Below are positions 60,301-64,000 of a DNA stretch of 64,000 nt, piece after piece. The translations under genes and the position numbers were made by a program. This stretch comes from Dipteris shenzhenensis (Eukaryota; Polypodiophyta; Polypodiopsida; Gleicheniales). Below the pieces are notes generated by a model. That model did no database searches and was not told the DNA's origin. It worked only from the letters and a program-made list of their open reading frames with translations. The first letter of the stretch is position 1, and every line of letters starts with the position of its first letter. The stretch is taken from NCBI GenBank assembly GCA_047967505.1, contig CM106540.1; one strand, given 5' to 3'.

Positions 60301-61175
60301 CTCTGAATCAGCTCGGAACAGATGATCTTGCCGGGAAGGTATCAGTTTTGTACTGTCATATAATTCCAGGATCGTTCTAGACCACAAAGGTCAGCATCGT
60401 TTCATACCCATCTTCAATCTTATGTGGTCTCTGACTATTTCATGTTTGCCATGGCATTTTTTCAATTGGTCAGTTTGCTTTGTTGGAGAGTGTTTCAGTG
60501 GACGATGACCTTGCTGCTTTGAAGAGAGACATGCTAGGGACGTCCAAAGTAAGTGTTTTCTAGTTCATGACGACTTCTATAGTGTTGTACGATGGGCCTT
60601 TAGAAATTTTCCTGTGCTGTGAAGAGCGTTGAAAGTCAAAAGGCTTCCATGTGAGTGTCTGCTGCACGTAATGTCTCATTTGGTTTCATTAAGCATCCAG
60701 AAAGCTGGCGTCCTTTGCTGGTTCAGATGATGAGCCAATTCAGTTAAAAATTTTATTGCAATGTCTTGAAGCTTTAGATGATAAGCAGATCCAGTTACAC
60801 ACAGATTCTGCTGGTTCATCTTATGGTTTCAAGCACAGGACATAGTGAAAGTCTTCTTAGCACAATAAACCTTGAAGAAAACAGCAGCATGGTCACAGTT
60901 TACGTGTCCTTTTATTTTGAATATTGTGGAGTGTTTAAGCTTTCATTCAGAAGATCAAGATGCATCATTGGGAAAATGTTAGTAGCTCAGAGCAGATAGG
61001 TCTTACATATAGGCAATCAGGTTGCAAGTTCATATTAAGGTCAATTTCCTTTCATGACTTTCATATGCAGAAATCTGGTGAGCTTCCTCCAGGTCGCACA
61101 CCAATTACCAGGTTTCAAGATTTGGAGATAGAGAAGGAGCTCAATGAGTTGAGGAGGAGGACCACTGATTATTGA
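28955..61175 (+). CDS. VIPP1: VIPP1/IM30 (vesicle-inducing protein in plastids 1), 11 coding exons
   Basis: Eleven exons join in frame with GT-AG introns: 28955-29123, 37417-37523, 37625-37735, 37864-37928, 38025-38106, 55133-55207, 55351-55421, 55631-55713, 60274-60338, 60474-60548, 61071-61175. The predicted protein has 335 residues, close to the family's usual length. Residues 1-80 form a Ser/Arg-rich plastid transit peptide. From Met81 the mature part starts with the amphipathic helix [19 protein letters not shown] that binds membranes. The PspA/IM30 helical core follows ([63 protein letters not shown]). The protein ends with the plant-type linker and C-terminal helix ([28 protein letters not shown]). 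VIPP1 assembles into rings and rods that build and protect thylakoid membranes. Introns 1, 5 and 8 are 8,293, 17,026 and 4,560 bp and packed with retrotransposons; the others are 96-522 bp. No inactivating change is visible. Confidence 0.93.
29124..30956. other. VIPP1 intron 1, 5' part; no recognisable gene
   Basis: No supported coding or RNA feature. Confidence 0.4.
31915..32830 (+). pseudogene. Copia-like gag, frameshifted
   Basis: Starts with [12 protein letters not shown] near 31945, the N-terminal gag motif also present in the Copia element at 48764. After a frameshift it continues in another frame to about 32460 ([28 protein letters not shown]-like region) with UBN2 character. It then decays into Ser/Lys-rich pieces. 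No zinc knuckle or protease is seen. Confidence 0.65.
32831..33396 (+). other. Internal remnant of the LTR element ahead of its 3' LTR
   Basis: Broken frames such as [20 protein letters not shown] suggest decayed element coding sequence, but I cannot assign a domain. It ends in the polypurine stretch before 33397. Confidence 0.4.
33397..33960 (+). repeat. Putative 3' LTR (end uncertain) with (CT)n run
   Basis: Starts TGTTGGAG after a polypurine stretch. It contains a TATA-like box and, at about 33776-33804, a (CT)n microsatellite. The right end was not found. Confidence 0.5.
34130..34860 (-). pseudogene. LINE reverse-transcriptase C-terminal half (RTE-like)
   Basis: The minus-strand frame contains [20 protein letters not shown] with the catalytic YADD, then [15 protein letters not shown] and INTYKYL. 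After a frame break comes [20 protein letters not shown] then [12 protein letters not shown] (34342-34136). This arrangement differs from the L1-type LINEs elsewhere in the window and resembles RTE-clade LINEs. No endonuclease part is present. Confidence 0.75.
34861..35276. other. VIPP1 intron 1; no recognisable gene
   Basis: Contains two short similar CTGTAGGTCC/CTCTATATCCAGCT-type phrases near 35080-35200. Nothing else supported. Confidence 0.35.
35470..35474. repeat. Target-site duplication (TCTTG), left
   Basis: TCTTG here and at 36939-36943 exactly flank the LTR termini of the Copia element. Confidence 0.9.
35475..36076 (-). repeat. 3' LTR of the deleted Copia element
   Basis: 602 bp, bounded by TG and CA with short inverted ends. 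On the minus strand a TATA box (CTATATAAAC) lies at about 35738-35748, as expected for an LTR promoter. Confidence 0.9.
36090..36455 (-). pseudogene. Copia RNase H C terminus
   Basis: Minus-strand translation: [34 protein letters not shown], then in the next frame [20 protein letters not shown] and a stop at about 36090. This is the end of a Copia polyprotein. Its 5' side joins LTR sequence directly at 36455/36456. Confidence 0.88.
36456..36938 (-). repeat. Partial 5' LTR of the deleted Copia element
   Basis: 483 bp matching 35602-36076. It lacks the roughly 125 bp that correspond to 35475-35601. Confidence 0.9.
37071..37416. other. End of VIPP1 intron 1, with (GA)n at 37331-37369
   Basis: A (GA)n microsatellite; otherwise unremarkable sequence leading to the exon 2 acceptor. 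Confidence 0.6.
37417..37523 (+). CDS. VIPP1: VIPP1 exon 2 (amphipathic helix start)
   Basis: Acceptor TTATCAG|AA restores codon GAA with exon 1. A second acceptor nine bases downstream (GTGCAG|CG, exon start 37426) is also in frame and would drop three residues. The exon ends [18 protein letters not shown] in phase 0. Confidence 0.88.
37625..37735 (+). CDS. VIPP1: VIPP1 exon 3
   Basis: 37 codons, [20 protein letters not shown] onward to RQASAQ. Acceptor TGCTAG, donor CAG|GTTTTC, phase 0 at both ends. Clear PspA/IM30 match. Confidence 0.96.
37864..37928 (+). CDS. VIPP1: VIPP1 exon 4
   Basis: [20 protein letters not shown], then D and two bases of a Trp codon completed by exon 5 (phase 2). 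Acceptor TTGAAG, donor TG|GTAGGC. Confidence 0.95.
38025..38106 (+). CDS. VIPP1: VIPP1 exon 5
   Basis: Completes the Trp codon, then [20 protein letters not shown] and KRRKDYE. Donor GAG|GTATAA opens the 17-kb intron 5. Confidence 0.96.
38107..39249. other. VIPP1 intron 5, 5' part; no recognisable gene
   Basis: No supported feature. Confidence 0.4.
39250..39620 (-). pseudogene. Copia reverse transcriptase/RNase H remnant
   Basis: Minus strand: [15 protein letters not shown] then [20 protein letters not shown] and QFLHDQ, the conserved end of Copia RT. Downstream at about 39290-39250 is GYTNADW-like RNase H sequence. A LKYLKG piece at about 39570, normally downstream, lies upstream, so the fragment is rearranged. 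Confidence 0.75.
39621..40032. other. No recognisable gene
   Basis: AT-rich intron sequence; an A/T run lies at about 39900-39945. Confidence 0.4.
40033..40319 (-). repeat. LTR fragment related to the LTR at 52683-53372
   Basis: Matches about 53078-53342 in the same orientation (shared ACTTGATATACAAACAT-like, CCAATTGCAATAACA and AACATGACTATAAAATAAAA blocks). Orientation follows that better-defined LTR. Confidence 0.7.
40320..41479. other. No recognisable gene; possible LTR-element leader
   Basis: Two GTACGG motifs (40971 and 40980) and repeated CTG/TGC-rich text recall the leader of the Copia element at 48765-49745. The link is weak. Confidence 0.3.
41781..41989. repeat. 104-bp tandem duplication in the LINE
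   Basis: Units start at 41781 and 41885 and are nearly identical (AAATTGCAGCATCAGTTTCC at the start of each). Confidence 0.93.
42507..42905. repeat. 206-bp tandem duplication in LINE RT
   Basis: Units start at 42507 and 42713 (AGCTCTTGTAGCTAGCAAG), nearly identical over about 195 bp. The RT core is therefore present twice, out of frame. Confidence 0.93.
43923..44386. repeat. 115-bp direct repeat, 348 bp apart, in LINE
   Basis: 43923-44037 and 44271-44386 share TTGACCAGA, TTTGAAATGCCTCATG and TTGTAATTCATAAAATGAGA. The second copy ends where Copia sequence begins. Confidence 0.88.
44411..45881 (-). pseudogene. Copia reverse transcriptase and RNase H, frameshifted
   Basis: 45881-45636 carries the RT start ([20 protein letters not shown]). 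A 28-bp tandem duplication at 45620-45675 shifts frame, so ANFEWNVHQ is encoded twice. Then 45667-44630 holds the RT core ([30 protein letters not shown]; catalytic YVDDMLLTG at about 45340-45366). RNase H follows ([24 protein letters not shown]). The end of RNase H ([27 protein letters not shown]) continues after a stop at 44617-44411. Only a few lesions are visible, so the insertion looks younger than the LINEs around it. Confidence 0.92.
45842..46601 (-). pseudogene. Copia integrase C-terminal region, frameshifted
   Basis: 46601-46191 encodes the region after the integrase core ([50 protein letters not shown]). 46249-45842 is the variable linker to RT ([20 protein letters not shown]). A frameshift near 46200 separates the two. 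Confidence 0.88.
46540..48426 (-). pseudogene. Copia gag C terminus, protease and integrase core
   Basis: A 628-codon open stretch. It has the UBN2 gag end ([15 protein letters not shown]), a zinc knuckle [14 protein letters not shown] with C-X2-C-X4-H-X4-C spacing (about 47880-47920), protease active site DSGA in [11 protein letters not shown] (about 47590), the pre-integrase H/C region ([19 protein letters not shown]) and the integrase catalytic core with [16 protein letters not shown] and AERKNRT supplying the D, D and E residues. All catalytic residues seem present. The N terminus of gag is in another frame (48764-48303). Confidence 0.93.
48303..48764 (-). pseudogene. Copia gag N terminus
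   Basis: Begins [20 protein letters not shown] at 48764 with [15 protein letters not shown], the start of Copia gag. The frame runs 153 codons and overlaps the next one by about 120 bases, so a single frameshift separates them. Confidence 0.9.
48765..49745 (-). promoter_or_regulatory. Copia untranslated leader with two repeat families
   Basis: Between primer site and gag. At about 48960-49210 a degenerate unit containing GCAAAAGCCCCAAATTT recurs about four times. At about 49355-49655 the hexamer GTACGG (plus strand) occurs at least 16 times. Leaders carry packaging and dimerisation signals in LTR elements; no role is shown here. Confidence 0.75.
49746..49757 (-). other. Primer binding site (initiator tRNA-Met type)
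   Basis: The plus strand GCTCTGATACCA is the complement of TGGTATCAGAGC. It lies two bases inside the LTR end at 49760. Confidence 0.92.
49760..50004 (-). repeat. 5' LTR of the Copia element
   Basis: 245 bp with perfect 8-bp inverted ends TGTTAGAA/TTCTAACA. Adjacent LINE ORF1 sequence at 50005-50009 (CTCCG) would be one target-site copy; the partner at the other end is lost. Confidence 0.93.
50005..50990 (-). pseudogene. L1-type LINE ORF1 (DUF4283-like, zinc knuckle), interrupted by Copia
   Basis: On the minus strand: 50902-50699 ([20 protein letters not shown]), 50715-50401 with the DUF4283-type end ([20 protein letters not shown]), and a perfect knuckle [14 protein letters not shown] at about 50300-50260 (C-X2-C-X4-H-X4-C). 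A Lys-rich tail ends [12 protein letters not shown] exactly where the Copia LTR starts. The matching ORF2 lies beyond the Copia element at 44386-41480. Confidence 0.82.
50991..52294. other. Probable LINE 5' UTR, then unassigned sequence
   Basis: The part next to ORF1 (to about 51750) is likely LINE 5' UTR, with a (GT)n tract at about 51676-51704. The rest shows no recognisable gene. Confidence 0.4.
52295..52609 (-). pseudogene. Short charged frame of an LTR element, unidentified
   Basis: Starts about 60 bases after the primer binding site: [20 protein letters not shown] then YKSKFEEEG, a charged helix-like start. I do not recognise a family; it could be the beginning of a gag or a coiled-coil frame. 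It decays before 52295. Confidence 0.35.
52670..52681 (-). other. Primer binding site (initiator tRNA-Met type)
   Basis: The plus strand GCTCTGATACCA lies one base from the LTR starting at 52683. Confidence 0.88.
52683..53372 (-). repeat. LTR (690 bp) of an otherwise lost LTR element
   Basis: Bounded by TGTTAC and GTAACA, perfect 6-bp inverted ends, with the primer site at the inner side. Internal sequence survives only to about 52295 or somewhat beyond. A related fragment is at 40033-40319. Confidence 0.8.
53373..54464. other. No recognisable gene; GA runs
   Basis: (GA)n runs lie at about 54090-54127 and 54341-54370. No other supported feature. Confidence 0.5.
54465..54960 (+). repeat. Possible solo LTR or LTR fragment
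   Basis: The start resembles the LTR at 33397 (GCATCTCA, GAGGGCTC, TGTGGTG) and continues with repeated GACCCG/CCAGG-rich text. Boundaries are not defined. Confidence 0.3.
55133..55207 (+). CDS. VIPP1: VIPP1 exon 6
   Basis: 25 codons: [20 protein letters not shown] then ISNTK. Acceptor ATTGCAG just after a (GA)n run and AT-rich tract; donor AAG|GTATGT. It continues exon 5 exactly as in the protein family despite the 17-kb gap. Confidence 0.95.
55351..55421 (+). CDS. VIPP1: VIPP1 exon 7
   Basis: [20 protein letters not shown] then QSA and two bases of Lys (phase 2). Acceptor CATATAG, donor AA|GTATGC. Confidence 0.96.
55631..55713 (+). CDS. VIPP1: VIPP1 exon 8
   Basis: Completes Lys, then [20 protein letters not shown] and FDKMEEK plus one base of Val (phase 1). 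Acceptor TTCCAG, donor AAAG|GTATGA. Confidence 0.95.
55714..56024. other. VIPP1 intron 8, 5' part; no recognisable gene
   Basis: Ordinary intron sequence up to the truncated LTR. Confidence 0.5.
56025..56508 (+). repeat. Truncated 5' LTR
   Basis: Corresponds to the last roughly 470 bp of the 3' LTR. It ends ...TTCTAGCA next to the primer site. Confidence 0.88.
56509..56520 (+). other. Primer binding site (initiator tRNA-Met type)
   Basis: TGGTATCAGAGC immediately after the LTR end. Confidence 0.92.
56743..57660 (+). pseudogene. Copia-like gag, frameshifted
   Basis: Begins [12 protein letters not shown]. In the neighbouring frame [13 protein letters not shown] marks the gag N terminus. The central part reads [40 protein letters not shown] and [16 protein letters not shown]2-type. 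An in-frame 36-bp duplication (57035 and 57071) doubles DTSFEAWT. The zinc knuckle is ruined (CFYYDEP, stop, HFVKDS at about 57570-57620). Confidence 0.85.
57662..58321 (+). other. Unidentified reading frames between gag and 3' LTR
   Basis: Two successive open stretches. The first (to about 57961) is very acidic ([20 protein letters not shown] and a Glu/Asp/Ser-rich end). The second (from about 57974 to 58321) reads through [20 protein letters not shown] and [20 protein letters not shown] and stops 29 bases before the polypurine tract. I recognise no retroelement domain. It may be a remnant after pol deletion, a captured sequence or chance open frames. Confidence 0.4.
58361..59441 (+). repeat. 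3' LTR (1,081 bp)
   Basis: Starts TGTTGGAATATG after the polypurine tract and ends TTTCTAACA. A TATA-like CTTATATAGGGCC is at about 58806-58818. Confidence 0.9.
59442..60273. other. End of VIPP1 intron 8; no recognisable gene
   Basis: No supported feature before the exon 9 acceptor. Confidence 0.5.
60274..60338 (+). CDS. VIPP1: VIPP1 exon 9
   Basis: Completes Val, then [20 protein letters not shown] and K. Acceptor CTTGTAG, donor AAG|GTATCA. Lies 4.56 kb from exon 8 across an LTR element. Confidence 0.94.
60474..60548 (+). CDS. VIPP1: VIPP1 exon 10
   Basis: 25 codons: [20 protein letters not shown] then LGTSK. Acceptor GGTCAG, donor [17 protein letters not shown] is typical of the plant protein. 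Confidence 0.95.
61071..61175 (+). CDS. VIPP1: VIPP1 exon 11 and stop
   Basis: Begins KSGELPPGR after acceptor ATATGCAG. Ends with a helix ([16 protein letters not shown]) and TGA. This is the C-terminal extension that distinguishes VIPP1 from bacterial PspA. Confidence 0.95.
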   Translation, partial: KSGELPPGRTPITRFQDLEIEKELNELRRRTTDY

Positions 61176-64000
61176 GCAATCCTCAGTCATTTTAACGATC
61201 AGTAATTGCATTTTTTATATTTATCAATGCAACACAAGCAATTTTGTTTTCAGCCTCCGGTGTCTTTATTTTTGAAGGACATCACACAGACATCACTTTT
61301 GCTGTCTGCCATGTGGAGTAAGTTAAAATTGTGTCAAGAAGGGCAACTTCTGCGAGCTGGGTACCATATTTCAGAAGGTTTTTCAGAGGCCATGAAGAAG
61401 AAAATAGCCTTCCAGTTTATTATGCTTATGGCAAGATTTCATGGAACCTGCATTTCCACCCAGTCTGCTATTTCGGGAAATATTATTTGAATAAGGACTC
61501 TGCAGGGATGCAATTGATTTATTTCTACTCCAGGATGCAATCAAGGTACTTCTACTCCAGGATTGTAATATTTACTTATACTCCAGGATTGTAATAATGA
61601 GAAGCACAAACACAGCTCTTGTACCATCGTTGCAAGTGAGGCTTATAGGATTACTCCAAGTATATAAAATGAGCTGTTCAAGAACTTTGCTTTCAAGGAA
61701 ACATGCCATCTCCATTAGAGGAGGGTCTCTGCAAGACTTCAGTGCAGGTTGGAGGATTGGTCTAGCTGATCTGAGGACCAGGTTATCATGTTTGTGTACT
61801 ATTTAGCTGTGAGGACTCCTATATACATCATGATGTGGCTGTTTTTTATTGTGATGGGATTAATAGAGGTAAGAATACTTGCTTCTTGTTATCCAAAGCA
61901 TAACATGGTAGGTGATGACTTTCTTCATGGTGCATTTGCAACAATGTAGTTTCTATAGGGCTATTAGTTTTGGAAGGATATAAGCCTCATGGTTGTAATG
62001 ATGTGCAGGACCGTGTGTACTTCATCGTCTCGTATCTCACTAGGTATTAGTAATATTTTTAATTTGTATTCAGTTGAAGCACCTCAACCACATATGCTCT
62101 ACGCATAGGTGAGGTCTTCTAGATTTTAGGTGTCATCACCTGGCCATGTCTTTAGGTTTCGGTCTAGGGTTTTATACTGATGTTGTACTTTCACTCTTTT
62201 GTGTGGGTTGTTAAATCTACTGCTTTGAGCTTCCTCCACTCCTTGCTGTCATATTTGTGCCCTTCAAACTGCGTTCCAAAAAGATTTTTCTAAGTGGTGG
62301 AATGGGAGGTGTTGGTGGGATGTCGTTAGGTGAATTTGGACTCAAAAAGAGCCTCTTGGAGTAGATCCTTGAGATTTGTGTTTAACAAACCAGCTAATGG
62401 GAAGGCCTGGGCATTAAAAGAATATTGGCCTTTCATTGCTGGGGAGACCTTCCTTGGTCACCACTAGGCTGCCACTTGCTTTCCTCTTGCCTCTACCACC
62501 ACTAGGGGCATTTACTCACCCCCTGGACTTTTGGGTGGTTCCTCCTATCCTCCATCTCTTGATGGGCCTCAAATCTCACGGATTTTGTAAAATTTTTGGA
62601 GTGTTCTCACCTCTCCAAACATCTCCCAAGAGTCCTCCCAAACATCCTTATCCACTCTTTTTGCTCTCAATCTCTTCCTCTTGTCAACCTCCTCTCACTT
62701 CTTCTCTCAGCCTTCTCCTTTCAAATTTTCCTACTCTTAACCTCCTCTCATCGTCCCATTCTTTCTATGGTGGTTAAGAACTCCCCTTCCCCTGAACCAA
62801 AGCTGTCAATTCAATCTTGTGTGGGTCATACTTTGAAGTATGACAGTGATGTTTGGATTGCTCAAGAGTTTCTTGTGTGGGTCATACTTTGAAGTGCGAC
62901 AATGATGTTTGGATTGCTCAAGAGTCTTGGGTTATAGTGTAACCTTCTACAATAGGTCCATTAAATGCTTCAAGAAAGGTAAAAGCAAAGAAAGAGAAGC
63001 ATTGGAAGGGTCATATTGTTGGGTTTCTAATATAAAAAAAGAACTCAAAGTGAAGGTTCAACATGTGTTCATGGCTCGAGATATGAATTTGGATCTTGCA
63101 AATTGAGCTTGCTTTCCTTCAAATTGTATGTATCATTTAGATTGTCATTTTTATATTATGGCACTTGATTTGTTCACTCTCATGTGTATGTGAATGTGTG
63201 TTGAGAGAGAGCGTTCATATTCAGATTGGGATACGAGGAGGGAGAAAGAAAGAAAGAAAGATATATTAACATCCATGGGAGGCCTCACAGGTCGATGGGA
63301 CAAAGTACATCAAAAGAAGAAACTAATACTAGCCTTGGTGAGTTGAATTAGAGGAATTGCTAGGATCCTCGTTGAGTGCTACGTTAAGGTAAAGAGCTCA
63401 AACAAAAGTGAAAGTTGAAACTCTAAAGCTGAAGCAAAACCGGTCTTTTTAGGTATGCCTAGCGTGCATAACGTGTATATCCCCTGCTCTTTGGGTATGC
63501 TTGCAGTTCTTTTTGCTTCAATTCTCAGCTGATGGGATGTGATCCGCATTTGTCCAATGGCAATTCTCGGTGCATGTGAAGACTCCTCTGTCCTCGAGAT
63601 ACTAGGATTTGATGATGAGTCCATCCTTTGATACTATCAAGAAGTGGTCGTAATAGGACTAGATCTTGGTGGGAAACTCCTAGTCCCCCTCCCCTCCCTT
63701 CCCAGTCCGAGACATATGGAGCTGAAGTAGATCTAATTGTATGATATGCTTTATTTCATCTCGTGGGATTAACATAGGTGGTGCATGCATGCTGTATTGA
63801 AAGGGGAGAAGGCGATCCATCTGAATACTATGGTAGGTTCACATTTTATGGATGAAATGTTACTTATCCTTTATGTAAAAGGAGTGCTGTGTATAAAATC
63901 GTGTGGGAGTCACATTGTAGAGTGGTTGATAATCAAAGGCTTATCTTTGATTCTATTGTGTGGTCTTCTCTCCTTATCCTCTTCTCTCTTCTTCCTCTTC
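61176..64000. other. VIPP1 3' UTR and downstream sequence; no further gene recognised
   Basis: A short tandem CTACTCCAGGAT motif repeats about four times at 61526-61590. At 62818-62929 there is a 56-bp tandem duplication. (GAAA)n lies at about 63245-63260. Frames near 62436-62890 and 62909-63106 are low-complexity or unsupported. No poly(A) site can be fixed by eye. Confidence 0.5.
62818..62929. repeat. 56-bp tandem duplication
   Basis: Units start at 62818 and 62874 (CTTGTGTGGGTCATACTTTG), nearly identical. Confidence 0.93.

Noticed and set aside
62436-62892. 113- and 98-codon frames near the right end
   Set aside because: CT-rich, low complexity, overlapping in different frames; no recognisable family.

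Overview
This is a stretch of plant nuclear genome dominated by transposable elements. I recognise two host genes: a short intronless glycosyltransferase gene at 12697-13920 (+), and a plastid VIPP1/IM30 gene whose 11 coding exons run from 28955 to 61175 (+). Three VIPP1 introns are inflated by retrotransposons (about 8.3, 17.0 and 4.6 kb), while the other seven are 96-522 bp. Huge TE-filled introns, many degraded L1-type LINEs and mixed Copia and Ty3/gypsy remnants suggest a seed plant with a very large genome, most likely a gymnosperm (cycad or Ginkgo-like). That is an inference; a fern is not excluded. There is no sign of bacterial, organellar or viral-genome sequence.

Layout. 1-1365: LINE ORF2 remnant (+). 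4423-5277: GA microsatellite, then an LTR with its primer binding site. 5563-11149: near full-length but decayed L1-type LINE (-), flanked by a 12-bp target-site duplication, inserted in an LTR-derived repeat that continues as a tandem array to about 11790. 12697-13920: DUF266/GT14 gene, followed by a CpG-rich segment with a possible orphan first exon. 15018-15290: minisatellite. 15523-19020: 5'-truncated LINE (-) abutting the gag, leader and primer site of a Copia element (to 21020). 21715-27552: Ty3/gypsy fragments (-) around a degenerate coiled-coil reading frame.

28955-61175: VIPP1. Intron 1 holds an LTR-element remnant (30957-34000), RTE-like LINE pieces and an internally deleted Copia element with perfect 5-bp target-site duplications (35475-36938). 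Intron 5 (38107-55132) holds a Copia remnant, an L1-type LINE split by a nearly complete Copia element (44387-50004), and another LTR with its primer site (52670-53372). Intron 8 holds an LTR element that carries gag and an unidentified frame but no pol (56025-59441). 61176-64000 contains only small tandem repeats.

All VIPP1 exon junctions keep the reading frame with GT-AG introns and give a predicted 335-residue protein, so the gene looks functional despite the insertions. I found no clear case of a wholly new biological system. The most unusual items are the dense GTACGG cluster in the Copia leader, the pol-less LTR element with an orphan frame, and the coiled-coil frame at 24044-26340.
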